From assembly GCA_046330315.1 (NCBI GenBank), contig JAXLSZ010000005.1, positions 248,001 through 312,000 on the forward strand: a stretch of DNA of 64,000 nt, in the 5' to 3' direction. This stretch comes from JAXLSZ01 sp046330315. Its GTDB lineage: Bacteria; Actinomycetota; Thermoleophilia; Solirubrobacterales; 70-9. A program made the position numbers and the translations under genes. Shown piece by piece: positions 32,324 through 41,234 of the stretch. The notes beneath the pieces were generated by a model, which saw only the letters and a program-made list of their open reading frames with translations, was not told the origin of the DNA and searched no databases. The first letter of the stretch is position 1, and each line of letters opens with the position of its first letter.

Positions 32324-34585
32324 TCAGCCGAGCATCTCGGCGATTCGGGCTGCGGCGCGGCGGGCCCCGTCGGTCTCCACCTCGCGGTACTCGACCTCCC
32401 GGCCGATCTCGGAGCCGATCGCCTCGGCGATGACCTCCGGCGTCGCCGTCGCGTAGTCCATCCTGCGCCCGGCGCCGTAGCGATCCAGGCGGTGTGCGAC
32501 GTGGAGATTCTGCTCGAAGTGGTGGTCGAGCGGAAAGTAGAGGAACGGCCGCGCGTTGGCCGCCAGCTCCATCGCCGTGGTCAGCCCACCCTGGACCACG
32601 GCGAGGTCGCAGGCGGCCAGGTGGCGATAGAGATTGTGCACGTAGGCCCGGATCTCCAGGCCCTCCATGGGCGGCAGCGAGCCGGGGTCGATGCGCGGGC
32701 CGGCGACGACGATCATGCGCAGGCCCGGCACCCGCTCGCGGGCGCCGGGGAAGGAAGCGATCACCCTGCCGAGCAGGTGGGCACCGACGCCCGAACCCCC
32801 GACCGTCACCACGCAGACCTGCTCGTCGTCGCCGTAGCCGAGCTCGGCGCGCAACGCGGAACGGTCGCGGAACTCAGCCGGGTCGAACCCGGAGACGTAC
32901 CCGACGAAGTCGAAGTTTCCCTCGGTCCAGTCGCGGATCGGCGGCAGATCGGGGCCGAGGCGGTCGGCGACGATGTCGTCCGGATTGCCCACGAAGAGCG
33001 CCCTGTCGCGCACCCCTGGGTGGCGGGAGATGTGCTCGACCATCTCCGCGTTGTAATCGGCGGTCAGCGAAGCCTCCCGGGACCCGCCGTCGGGCATCGG
33101 CAACCAGCCCACGAAGTCGGTGAGCCAGGCGTAGGCGGCGCGCTTCTCGCCCGGATGCTCATGGAGGTAGTAGTCGATCTCCCAGCCCTCGTCGGCGATC
33201 CAGAGGTCATAGTCGCCGTCGCGGGTGACGTCTCCGAAGAGCATGAAGTTGGCGACCAGGATCTCGTCCATGCGCCGCCACGCGTGGAAGCAATGAAGAT
33301 CGTGCTCCGCCGACTCGGACTCGAAGTGCCTCGATTCGCTCGCCAGGTGCTCGCTGGCGGGGTGTATGCGCTCCCCGCCTGCCTCGAGAACCCTGGTCAC
33401 CGGATCCTGAGCGAGCCAGTCGATCTGGAGATCGGGAACCAGGGTCCGCAGCTCCCGGGCGATCGCGACGTCGCGCTGCGCGTGCCCCAGGCCGATCGGG
33501 GAAGAGACATAGAGGGCGCGAGGGCGCCCGTCGGTGCGGTGGACCGTGGGGTCGCGGTCGGCTCCCCTCCGGATCTGCGGATCCGCGGCGCGCTCGAAGA
33601 AATCCCTCAGGGCGAGGTTGACCGGAACCGGCTTTCGCACGTGCGGGCCGTGGCTGCCGTCGGGGACCGCCAGGAGGTCGCCGCAGGTTGCCCCGGCCAG
33701 CGTCTTGGCATCGGCATGGGCCGTGATCTTGTCGTTGGGGGCCGAGATGACAAGCACCGGGCAGCGGACCCGCCGCGCGAGCGCGATCTGCCTGGCGCGC
33801 GTCGGGGGAGCCGCCCTCTCCCCCATCACGGTGGCGATCAGCGTCTCGGCGTCGGTCTCGTGGGCCCACCCGACCGCGTCCTCGATCTGCTTGGTCGAGT
33901 GCGAGGTGTTGAACATGCGGCGGACGAACCAATCGACGAAATCGCCGTAGTCGCTCCGCCAGTGAACGGCGTTGAACTTTCCCCACCAGCGCGCCACCAG
34001 CGGTGGGTGGAACATCAAACCCCGCAAGCGCGGGTGCGCCATCAGCCGCCAGCGCAACCCGCCGAGGCGGCTGGCCGGAAACCAGGGGCCGATGAAGGCC
34101 GCACCGAGAACCCGCTCGGGGTGCTCGGCCGCGAGGAGCAGCGCTCGCTGGGTCCCCTGGGAGAAGCCCACGATCATCGCCCGCTCGGTGCCGGTCGCGT
34201 CCATCACCGCCAGCGCGTCGGCGGCGAACTCCGCCTCGTCGTAGAGGGCGGGATCCCGCGGACGGTCGGATCTTCCGTTCCCGCGCGGGTCGAAGGTCAA
34301 CACCCGGAAGTGGCGGGCGAGGTAGGCGATCTGCGCCTTCCAGACCCGCGAGTGAACCAGCGTCCAGGTGGGAAGCAGAAGCACGGTCGGCTCGCCCTCG
34401 CCGTAGCGCTCCCAGTAGATCCGCACTCCGTCCCGGTCGACGTGACCGTCCTCCTCGGGGTAGGCGGCGCGGGATTGCTCTCGCCCGCGCCCGACGCCGC
34501 CGGCGCCGGCGCCTTGCCCGGGATCGTGTCGCCCGGCTGCCGGCGGACCCGGGTCCGCCGGCGGAGCCTCAGCTGAAGTCCTCAT
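32324..34585 (-). CDS. Alpha/beta hydrolase fused to MurG-like glycosyltransferase
   Basis: A 753-residue two-enzyme fusion. Residues 50-330 form an alpha/beta hydrolase: FDPRGNGRSDRP, nucleophile elbow VGFSQGTQ, acid near SAPNDKITAH, and catalytic His in GSHGPH. After a 30-residue linker, a GT-B-type glycosyltransferase begins with ALYVSSPIGLGHAQRD and ends with VVQGGLTTAMELAANARPFLYFPLDHHFEQN, the donor-binding block of GT1/GT28 enzymes. There is no signal peptide; the N-terminal 45 residues are disordered. The ATG at 34585 is preferred because GAGGAC lies just upstream. It may build and trim a glycosylated natural product or lipid. It follows a methyltransferase gene on the same strand. 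Confidence 0.85.
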   Translation of the reverse strand: MRTSAEAPPADPGPPAAGRHDPGQGAGAGGVGRGREQSRAAYPEEDGHVDRDGVRIYWERYGEGEPTVLLLPTWTLVHSRVWKAQIAYLARHFRVLTFDPRGNGRSDRPRDPALYDEAEFAADALAVMDATGTERAMIVGFSQGTQRALLLAAEHPERVLGAAFIGPWFPASRLGGLRWRLMAHPRLRGLMFHPPLVARWWGKFNAVHWRSDYGDFVDWFVRRMFNTSHSTKQIEDAVGWAHETDAETLIATVMGERAAPPTRARQIALARRVRCPVLVISAPNDKITAHADAKTLAGATCGDLLAVPDGSHGPHVRKPVPVNLALRDFFERAADPQIRRGADRDPTVHRTDGRPRALYVSSPIGLGHAQRDVAIARELRTLVPDLQIDWLAQDPVTRVLEAGGERIHPASEHLASESRHFESESAEHDLHCFHAWRRMDEILVANFMLFGDVTRDGDYDLWIADEGWEIDYYLHEHPGEKRAAYAWLTDFVGWLPMPDGGSREASLTADYNAEMVEHISRHPGVRDRALFVGNPDDIVADRLGPDLPPIRDWTEGNFDFVGYVSGFDPAEFRDRSALRAELGYGDDEQVCVVTVGGSGVGAHLLGRVIASFPGARERVPGLRMIVVAGPRIDPGSLPPMEGLEIRAYVHNLYRHLAACDLAVVQGGLTTAMELAANARPFLYFPLDHHFEQNLHVAHRLDRYGAGRRMDYATATPEVIAEAIGSEIGREVEYREVETDGARRAAARIAEMLG

Positions 34586-34664
34586 AGACGTCCTCGACAT
34601 CCACCTCGATGCGTCGACCCTCGGCGTCGCGCTGCCCCACGGAGTCGATCGTAGTGCCGATCAT
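34569..34664 (-). CDS. 31-aa coupled small ORF
   Basis: The frame MIGTTIDSVGQRDAEGRRIE... ends EDFS. Its ATG overlaps the methyltransferase stop (ATGA), and its end overlaps the start of the hydrolase-glycosyltransferase gene. Codons end mostly in G or C and the peptide is acidic. It may be a real small protein or a device that carries ribosomes from one gene to the next. Confidence 0.4.
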   Translation of the reverse strand: MIGTTIDSVGQRDAEGRRIEVDVEDVYEDFS

Positions 34665-35740
34665 GGCCGCGCCTCGAAGACGAGGTTGAAGGGGGTCTCG
34701 GTCGCCCGCCGGAAGCGCGTGAATCCACCCGCCGCCGCCACGTCGCCGATCCTCGCCTCGCCGGCCTGTGCGCCGAGCGCGAGTCCGACCTCCTGCGAGA
34801 GCGAGGCCGGGGTGCAGAGGAAGGTCGAGAAGCCGTAGAAGGCCCGACCGACCGGGTTGAAGTTGTCCTCGACCCGGTCCCCGGCCATCGGCTCGACGAT
34901 CAGCCAGGTTCCGTCGGATGAGAGCATCCGGTGGACCTGGCGAGCGGCGCCGACCGGATCGCCCATGTCGTGCAGGCAGTCGAACATGGTGACCAGCTCG
35001 TAGCCCTGATCGTGCTCGGAGGCCGCCGCTGCGGTCTCGAACCGCACCCGGTCGGCCACCCCGGCCTCGGCGGCCCGCCGGCGGGCGGTCTCGATCGAGT
35101 CCGCGTGGTAGTCGGAGCCGACGAAGGTCGAGTTCGGGAACGCCTGCGCCATCAGGATCGTCGAGGACCCGTGCCCGCACCCGATGTCGGCGACCTTGGC
35201 GCCGGCCTCGAGCTTCTCGACCACGCCGTCGAGCGCCGGCAGCCACTCCGGAACCAGGGCCGCGTTGTACCCGGGCCGGAAGAAGCGCTCACAGCCCTCG
35301 AACACGTCGTGGTTGTGCTCGTGCCAGCCGACCCCCTCGCCGCTGCGCGCCGCGTCGGTGATCCTCGGAGAGTCGATGACCGTGCCGAGGGCGATCTGGA
35401 AGAACCCCGGCAGGTACGCGGGGCTCTCCTCGTCGGTCAGGGCCATCGCCTGCTCGGGCGGGAGGGTGTAGGCGCCGCTCGCCGAGTCGTACTCGACGTA
35501 GCCGCCGGCCGCCTGCGCGTTCAGCCACTCACGCACGTAGCGCTCGCTGACGCCGCTGCGGCGCGCCAGCTCGACCGGGGTCAGGGAGTCCGCCCCGGCG
35601 AGGCTGCGATAGAGGCCCAGCTTGTCGCCCATCACCACGAGTGCTGCGTTCAGGGTCGCCCCCACCTCATCCACCGCGCGGAACACGAACTCGTTGAGCT
35701 TCTCGGTGTCGATTGCGGCGGGATTCTCGACGGTTGCCAT
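34661..35740 (-). CDS. SAM-dependent methyltransferase with winged-helix N-terminus
   Basis: A 359-residue class I methyltransferase. Residues 1-90 form a winged-helix-like region (LTPVELARRSGVSERYVREWLNAQAAGG) that in related proteins serves dimerisation. The SAM-binding motif is VADIGCGHGSS, followed by FVGSDYHADSI and MFDCLHDMGDP. The family resembles O-methyltransferase-like proteins of actinobacteria with small-molecule or lipid substrates. The ATG at 35740 (MATVENPAAI) has a GAGAGAG site. It is divergent from the large LuxR regulator (93 bp), which is a likely controller of this methyltransferase-hydrolase-glycosyltransferase unit. Confidence 0.87.
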   Translation of the reverse strand: MATVENPAAIDTEKLNEFVFRAVDEVGATLNAALVVMGDKLGLYRSLAGADSLTPVELARRSGVSERYVREWLNAQAAGGYVEYDSASGAYTLPPEQAMALTDEESPAYLPGFFQIALGTVIDSPRITDAARSGEGVGWHEHNHDVFEGCERFFRPGYNAALVPEWLPALDGVVEKLEAGAKVADIGCGHGSSTILMAQAFPNSTFVGSDYHADSIETARRRAAEAGVADRVRFETAAAASEHDQGYELVTMFDCLHDMGDPVGAARQVHRMLSSDGTWLIVEPMAGDRVEDNFNPVGRAFYGFSTFLCTPASLSQEVGLALGAQAGEARIGDVAAAGGFTRFRRATETPFNLVFEARP

Positions 35741-35833
35741 CTCTCTCGGCTCCTTTGGATCGGTTGAGGTTCCTGGGGCGACCGTAGGCGGGGTCGAGAT
35801 CCGTCGCATCAGGGGGGCACCTAAGATCGTCGG

Positions 35834-38596
35834 ATGCTGTTAGGCCGCGATGACGAGCGGCTCGCGCTCGACCGGCTCCTCAACGAAGCCCGGGCAGGGA
35901 GTAGTGGCGTTCTGGCGCTCGTCGGGGAGCCGGGCATCGGCAAGACAGCGCTGCTCGACCTGGCGGCCGAGCGGGCCGCCGGAATCCGGGTGCTGCGGGC
36001 TCGCGGGATCGAATCCGAGGCCGAGATCCCATTCGCGGGTCTGGCCGAGCTGCTGCGCCCCGCGCTGCCCGCGATCGAGCGGATCCCTGCGCCGCAGGCG
36101 GCCGCGCTCTCCGGCGCGCTCGCACTCGGGCCGCCCAGCGCCGGGGATCGCTTCGCGATCGGAGCCGCCACCCTGAGCCTGCTCTCGGCAAGCGCCGAGG
36201 AGGGTCCCCTGGCCCTGCTCGTCGACGACGCCCACTGGCTGGACGGCTCGAGCGCCGAAGCGCTGCTCTTTGCCGCTCGCCGCCTGGTGGCCGATCCGAT
36301 CGCCCTGGTGCTCACCGCGCGCGAAGGCGAGCCCTCGCTGCTCGATGGCGCCGATCTGCGGGTCATGCGGATCGGCGGGCTCGACCGCACAGCCGCCGCG
36401 GAGCTGCTGGTCGGGTCCGGCGCACCGAGCGAGGTTGTCGAGCATCTGGTCCAGGTGACGGGAGGCAACCCGCTGGCGCTGATCGAGCTGGCCTCGGACC
36501 GGAGCCGGCTCGAGGCGGGGTCCGGCACCGAACCGGCCCCGATCTCGACCAGTATCGCCGCGGCATTCCTGCGCCGATTCGGTGGGCTGCCGGAGCCGAC
36601 ACGACGCATCCTCCTGCTCGCCGCGGCCAGCCCCGAGGGCGACCTGGCGGTCCTGGCCCGCGCGGCCTCCACCCTCGGGCTTGCGGTGGGCGAACTCGAG
36701 GCGGCCGAGGAGGCGGGCCTGGTCACGATCGGCGCAGGCGAGATCGCCTTCCGCCACCCCCTGGCTCGTGCCGCGGTGTATGCCGATGCCTCCGCACGCC
36801 GGCGCCGCGAGGCGCACGCGGCGCTGGCCGCCGTTCTTCCCGACCACGACATCGACCAGCGTGCCTGGCATCTGGCCGCGGCGAGCATCGGCCCCGACGA
36901 GCAGGCGGCGACCGCGCTCGAGCAGGCCGGCGACCGCGCCCTCGGTCGCAGCGCCTATGCGGTGGCGGCGGCCGCGTTCGAGCGCGGCGCGGGCCTGGCT
37001 TCGGTCGACGAGGCCCGGGGCCGGCTCCTTGTGGCATCCGCTGACGCGGCTCGGCTCGCCGGAGATGCCCCCCGGACCCTGGCGCGCCTCGACGAAGCGG
37101 AGAGATACGCCGGCGAAGATGCGCTCTCGGCGCGGATCAAATGGCTGCGCGGCCAGGTGGCGATGCGGCGCGGGCCTCTGGAGGAGGGCTACCGGCTGGC
37201 CATCGGTGCAGCGACGGAGATTGCCGACGCGGACCCCGAGCTCGCCGTGCTGATGCTGGCCCAGGCCGTGCACGGTTGCTTTTACTCCGGCGATACGGCG
37301 ACGATGATGTCCGCGGCGCTGGGGGCCATCGAGCTGGCGGACCGCCGGGACTCGCCCCGCACCCGCTTCTTCGCGGCGATCGCGCACGGAATGGCCCTTG
37401 TCGCCGCGGGCCTCGGCGAGGAGGGAGCGACCGAGGTCCGCCGGGCGGTGAAGATCCTCGAGCAGGCCGATGAGCTGCGCGGCGATCCCAACCTCCTGAT
37501 CTGGTCCGCGGTCGGCCCCCTGTGGCTGCGGGAGACTCGGGCCGGCCGGGCGATGATCGACGAGGCGTTCAGGGAGGCTCGTGCGCAGGTGGCGATGGGG
37601 GCGCTTCCCGCGCTGCTTCACATCCTCGCGCGCGACCAGGCGACCACCGACCAGTGGGCGGCCGCGGAGGCGAGCTATGACGAGGCGATCCGCCTGGCCG
37701 GGGAGACGGGGCAGCGGGTCGAGCTCGGCGCTGCCCTCGCGGGTCTGGCATGGCTGGAAGCGCGTCAGGGACGCGAGGAGGCAAGCCGAGAGCATTCAGC
37801 GGAAGCGCGAAAGCTCTGCGGGGAGCTGGGGGTCGGCCTCTACGGGATCTGGGCGATCCAGGCCATGGGCGACCTCGAGCTCGGCCTCGGCCATCCGGCA
37901 GAGGCGATCGAGCACTACCGGGCTCAGGCCGAAGAGCTGAGTGAGCGCGGGATCGCCGACGTCGACCTCTCTCCGGCCCCCGAGCTCGTCGACGCCCACA
38001 TCCGCCTGCGCCAGAGGGACGACGCCGCGGCGCTCGCCGAGGAGTACGTATCGCGCGCCGAGGCGAAGGGGCAGCCCTGGGCGCTTGCTCGCGCGGCGCG
38101 ATGCCGGGGGCTGCTTGCCGATTCAGGGCAGATTGAGGTCATCTTCGCCGATGCGCTTCAACTTCACGACCGCACGCCGGACGTCTTCGAGACCGCACGC
38201 ACCCGGCTCGCGTTCGGGGCGCGCCTGAGGCGGGCGCGCAGACGGATCCGTGCTCGAGAGGAGCTGCGCTCGGCGCTCGAGACCTTCGAAGCCCTGGGGG
38301 CGGGCCCGTGGGCCGACCAGGCGGAGGCCGAGCTGGCGGCCACCGGGGAGACCGCGCGTCGCCGCGACGCCAGCACACTCGACGATCTCACCCCCCAGGA
38401 GCTCCAGATCGCCCGATTGCTCGCGGCTGGGAAGACGACCCGCGAGGCTGCGGCGGCGATCTTCGTGAGCCCGAAGACCGTCGAGTATCACCTTCGTCAC
38501 GTCTACCAGAAGCTCGGAATCCACTCTCGGGAGGAACTCGCCTCCGAGCTCCGCGGCGCGACAGAGCCGTCGCGCCCGTCGGGCTCAAGGCGGTGA
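35834..38596 (+). CDS. Large ATP-binding LuxR-family regulator (LAL type)
   Basis: A 920-residue regulator. The N-terminal ATPase has Walker A GEPGIGKT (residues 31-38) and Walker B LALLVDDAHWLD. The middle 450 residues form a helical TPR-like array. The C-terminus carries a LuxR-type helix-turn-helix: LTPQELQIARLLAAGKTTREAAAAIFVSPKTVEYHLRHVYQKLG. LAL proteins use ATP binding and a ligand to activate transcription, often of secondary-metabolite or catabolic genes. The ATG at 35834 begins directly with the conserved LGRDDERLALDRLL. Divergence from the methyltransferase suggests that gene as a target; the inducer is unknown. Confidence 0.92.
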   Translation: MLLGRDDERLALDRLLNEARAGSSGVLALVGEPGIGKTALLDLAAERAAGIRVLRARGIESEAEIPFAGLAELLRPALPAIERIPAPQAAALSGALALGPPSAGDRFAIGAATLSLLSASAEEGPLALLVDDAHWLDGSSAEALLFAARRLVADPIALVLTAREGEPSLLDGADLRVMRIGGLDRTAAAELLVGSGAPSEVVEHLVQVTGGNPLALIELASDRSRLEAGSGTEPAPISTSIAAAFLRRFGGLPEPTRRILLLAAASPEGDLAVLARAASTLGLAVGELEAAEEAGLVTIGAGEIAFRHPLARAAVYADASARRRREAHAALAAVLPDHDIDQRAWHLAAASIGPDEQAATALEQAGDRALGRSAYAVAAAAFERGAGLASVDEARGRLLVASADAARLAGDAPRTLARLDEAERYAGEDALSARIKWLRGQVAMRRGPLEEGYRLAIGAATEIADADPELAVLMLAQAVHGCFYSGDTATMMSAALGAIELADRRDSPRTRFFAAIAHGMALVAAGLGEEGATEVRRAVKILEQADELRGDPNLLIWSAVGPLWLRETRAGRAMIDEAFREARAQVAMGALPALLHILARDQATTDQWAAAEASYDEAIRLAGETGQRVELGAALAGLAWLEARQGREEASREHSAEARKLCGELGVGLYGIWAIQAMGDLELGLGHPAEAIEHYRAQAEELSERGIADVDLSPAPELVDAHIRLRQRDDAAALAEEYVSRAEAKGQPWALARAARCRGLLADSGQIEVIFADALQLHDRTPDVFETARTRLAFGARLRRARRRIRAREELRSALETFEALGAGPWADQAEAELAATGETARRRDASTLDDLTPQELQIARLLAAGKTTREAAAAIFVSPKTVEYHLRHVYQKLGIHSREELASELRGATEPSRPSGSRR

Positions 38597-38612
38597 AGCC
38601 GGACAGGTCACT

Positions 38613-39548
38613 TCATCCCGCCCGCCGCTCCGCCGAGACCGAGTAGGCGCGCGAGCGGGCGAAGAGGATCGGGTCGTCGGGAAGCTCGATGCCGTCGCAG
38701 ACGTTGGTGGGATCGAAGACGACGATCGAGCCGTCGCTCTCGGGGTCCGCGATCAGCGAGGTGACCTCCAGCCTGCCCGCGACGACCCGCTCGCGGTCCT
38801 CGGGCCAGGGGGCCGCGGGGTTGTCGGTGGGATCGGAGTCCTCGCCGAGCACCAGGACCAGGGAGAAGGCCGCCTCACCGGCCGCGACGCGCGCCTGGAG
38901 ATCGGCCCGCAGATGGTCCGGGCCGCGCGACTTCGCCTCCTCGTCTCCGATCCGCTCCTCCCCCAGCTCGGGCTCCCACCGGTAGCGCACCCAGCGGCCG
39001 GCGCCGGCGGCGTCGAGCAGCCGGAAGGCGTGCAGGGAGTTGTAGGCGAGGCGAGCGAAGCTGGAGGGCGGCTCGGTGCCGAGGTTCGCCTGCACGGCGG
39101 GCATCGCCTCGGGGTGCGCTCCGAGGAAGGCGCCGACCTTCTCCATATCCGGGGCACCGGTCTCGGGGTCCGGCATCCTTGCCCGCAGCAGCTCCAGGAA
39201 GTCCTCAGGGGTTCCGACGAGGAAGGTCGGCGAGGTGACGCAGAGCAGGTCGCTCACCTCGCCGCCGCCGGGGCGGAAGCGGACCGCCATGCCCCTGCCC
39301 TCGCGCTCCCCGTCGTGCACGCCGGGATCTCCCCCGGCCGTGGAGAAGCGGATCGTCACCGGCACCTCGGACCCCTGCAGGTGCGGGGCGCGGCACAGGG
39401 CCCCCGCCTCGGCGCTGGCCCGGAAGGTGCCCTCGCAGAAGAGGCCCTTGGCGTGCAGGGCCCGTGCGTGCGGGTGGCGGCCGTAGAGCCGGTTGATCGT
39501 GTCGACGATCTCGACGTCGAGGCCGGTCGGCTCGGCCGGCCCGCTCAT
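38613..39548 (-). CDS. Catalase-family heme peroxidase (small catalase)
   Basis: A 311-residue protein of the catalase fold, shorter than classical catalases, which usually run to about 480 residues. The distal His region is ARALHAKGLFCEGTF; VTIRFSTAGGDPGVHDGEREGRGMAVRF is the typical core; the proximal heme Tyr is in LFARSRAYSVSAERR. Small members often act as peroxidases with organic substrates. The ATG overlaps the stop of the FAD oxidoreductase gene (ATGA), so it is cotranslated with it and could remove peroxide made by that flavoenzyme. It has no signal peptide. Confidence 0.87.
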   Translation of the reverse strand: MSGPAEPTGLDVEIVDTINRLYGRHPHARALHAKGLFCEGTFRASAEAGALCRAPHLQGSEVPVTIRFSTAGGDPGVHDGEREGRGMAVRFRPGGGEVSDLLCVTSPTFLVGTPEDFLELLRARMPDPETGAPDMEKVGAFLGAHPEAMPAVQANLGTEPPSSFARLAYNSLHAFRLLDAAGAGRWVRYRWEPELGEERIGDEEAKSRGPDHLRADLQARVAAGEAAFSLVLVLGEDSDPTDNPAAPWPEDRERVVAGRLEVTSLIADPESDGSIVVFDPTNVCDGIELPDDPILFARSRAYSVSAERRAG

Positions 39549-41137
39549 CCGCGCCCCACGTCCTCGAGCACGGCCATCGCCGCGCTGCGCCCGTTCAATG
39601 CGATCACCGAGCCGGCCGGGTGGGTGGCGGCCCCGCAGAGGTAGAGGCCGGGGATCCCGGTGCGGTGGTCGAAGCGGTTCTCCCACATCTGGTCGGGCAT
39701 CGCCTCTCCCTGGAAGATCTGGCCGCCGGTCAGGCCCATCCGCTCCTCGATGTCGGGGGGACCGAGGACCTCGCTGTGCTCGATGCACTCATGCACGCCG
39801 GGCGCGTACGCCGCGATCACCTCGAGGATCCTATTCCCGATCTCCTCGCGCCGCGAGTCCCAGTCGCCCTCGGCGAGGTCGTAGGGCGCGTACTGCGCGA
39901 AGGCGCTCATCAGGTGGCGGCCCTCGGGGGCGACGCTAGGGTCGTAGCCGGTCTGGAAGTAGAGCTCCGCGTAGGAGACGCCCGGCTCCCCGCGCGCGGC
40001 CCGCTCGAAGCCCTCCTGCGCCGCGTCGAGCCCCGCGGTGACCAGGACCATCGCCTTCTCGGGGCGCAGCGACCCTGCCGCCGTGAACTCGGGGATGCGG
40101 GTGAGCGCGGCGTTCAGCTTGACCACCGCCGAGCGCGTCTTCCAGCCCCCGACCCGCCTGGCCAGATCGTCGGGGACGCTCTCGCCGGGGACCATCGAGA
40201 AGGTCCGCTTCGGCTCGGCGCAGGAGACCACGACCCCGGAGGCGACCCGTGTCCCGTCCTCGAGGACCACGCCCTCCCCAGGCAGGATCTCGGCCACCGG
40301 GCAGCCGGCCGCGATCACCGCGCCGGCGTCGATCGCCGCCTGGGCGATCGCGAAGGAGACCCGGCCCATTCCCCCCTCGACATAGCCCCAGACCGACCCG
40401 TGCTCTCCGAGCTGGCCCTGATGGTGCATCAGCTTCACGGAGGCCGTGCCCGGGTCTCGGGGCCCGGCCCAGGCGCCGATGATTCCCTGCCCGAAGAGGG
40501 CGTGGTGGAGCCGCTCGTCCTCCACGTAGCGGCCGAGCGTCTCGGCGATCGATGCCTCGAAGACGATCGAGATCAGCTCGGGGTCGTGCCCGAGGATCTC
40601 CTCGATCCGCTCGCGTCCGGGCGAGGACCCCAGCCAGGTGTCGCCGCCCGGGCCCTCCCTGAGCAGGACGCGGCAGCGCTCGAAGGCCTCCTCGTAGGCG
40701 AAGCGGCCGCGGATGTCGGCCTCCGAGAAGCCGTTCTCGCGCATGTGGGCGGCGGTGCGGTCCGGGTCGAGGAAGCTGGCGTAGGAGGTCCCGTCGGGGA
40801 GCGGGACCCAGAGGTTGGGGTCGGCCGGGAACACCCGGTAGCCGCGCTCGGCGAGGCCGAGCTCGTCGATCACGAGCCGGTCGAGCAGGCCGACGACGTA
40901 GGCGCAGGGGCTGACCAGGTAGCGCTCGTCGGCGAAGGGGCGCTCGAGGGTGCAGGCGCCGCCCAGGACGTCGCGGCGCTCCAGCGCCAGCACGGAGCGG
41001 CCGGCCCGGGCCAGGTAGGCCGCCGCCGTGAGCCCGTTGTGGCCGGCGCCGACCACGATCGCGTCCCACCGGCGGCGCGCGAGGTCCCCGACCGGCTCGG
41101 GCAGCCCCACTCTCCCCATCCGCTCGGCGACGCTCAC
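39545..41137 (-). CDS. Phytoene-desaturase-like FAD oxidoreductase
   Basis: A 530-residue flavoprotein. The dinucleotide motif AIVVGAGHNGLTAAAYLARAG near residue 20 and the C-terminal TGIPGLYLCGAATHPAGSVIALNGRSAA block place it in the carotenoid desaturase/PYROXD2-like group. It may desaturate, isomerise or oxidise a long-chain isoprenoid or lipid. It starts with GTG at 41137; an ATG six codons later is an alternative. It is the first gene of a leftward pair with the small catalase, and is divergent from a lipid-modifying cyclopropane synthase (97 bp), which hints at a lipid or membrane role. Confidence 0.85.
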   Translation of the reverse strand: MSVAERMGRVGLPEPVGDLARRRWDAIVVGAGHNGLTAAAYLARAGRSVLALERRDVLGGACTLERPFADERYLVSPCAYVVGLLDRLVIDELGLAERGYRVFPADPNLWVPLPDGTSYASFLDPDRTAAHMRENGFSEADIRGRFAYEEAFERCRVLLREGPGGDTWLGSSPGRERIEEILGHDPELISIVFEASIAETLGRYVEDERLHHALFGQGIIGAWAGPRDPGTASVKLMHHQGQLGEHGSVWGYVEGGMGRVSFAIAQAAIDAGAVIAAGCPVAEILPGEGVVLEDGTRVASGVVVSCAEPKRTFSMVPGESVPDDLARRVGGWKTRSAVVKLNAALTRIPEFTAAGSLRPEKAMVLVTAGLDAAQEGFERAARGEPGVSYAELYFQTGYDPSVAPEGRHLMSAFAQYAPYDLAEGDWDSRREEIGNRILEVIAAYAPGVHECIEHSEVLGPPDIEERMGLTGGQIFQGEAMPDQMWENRFDHRTGIPGLYLCGAATHPAGSVIALNGRSAAMAVLEDVGRG

Positions 41138-41234
41138 GCGCCCAGTATCTCGCTTCCGCGCCGCACCGTGAGGCGGCAAGCCGGCGCCGGGGGGATTACC
41201 CTCACGCCGTGCGCACCGAGGCCGAGGCACGGAC

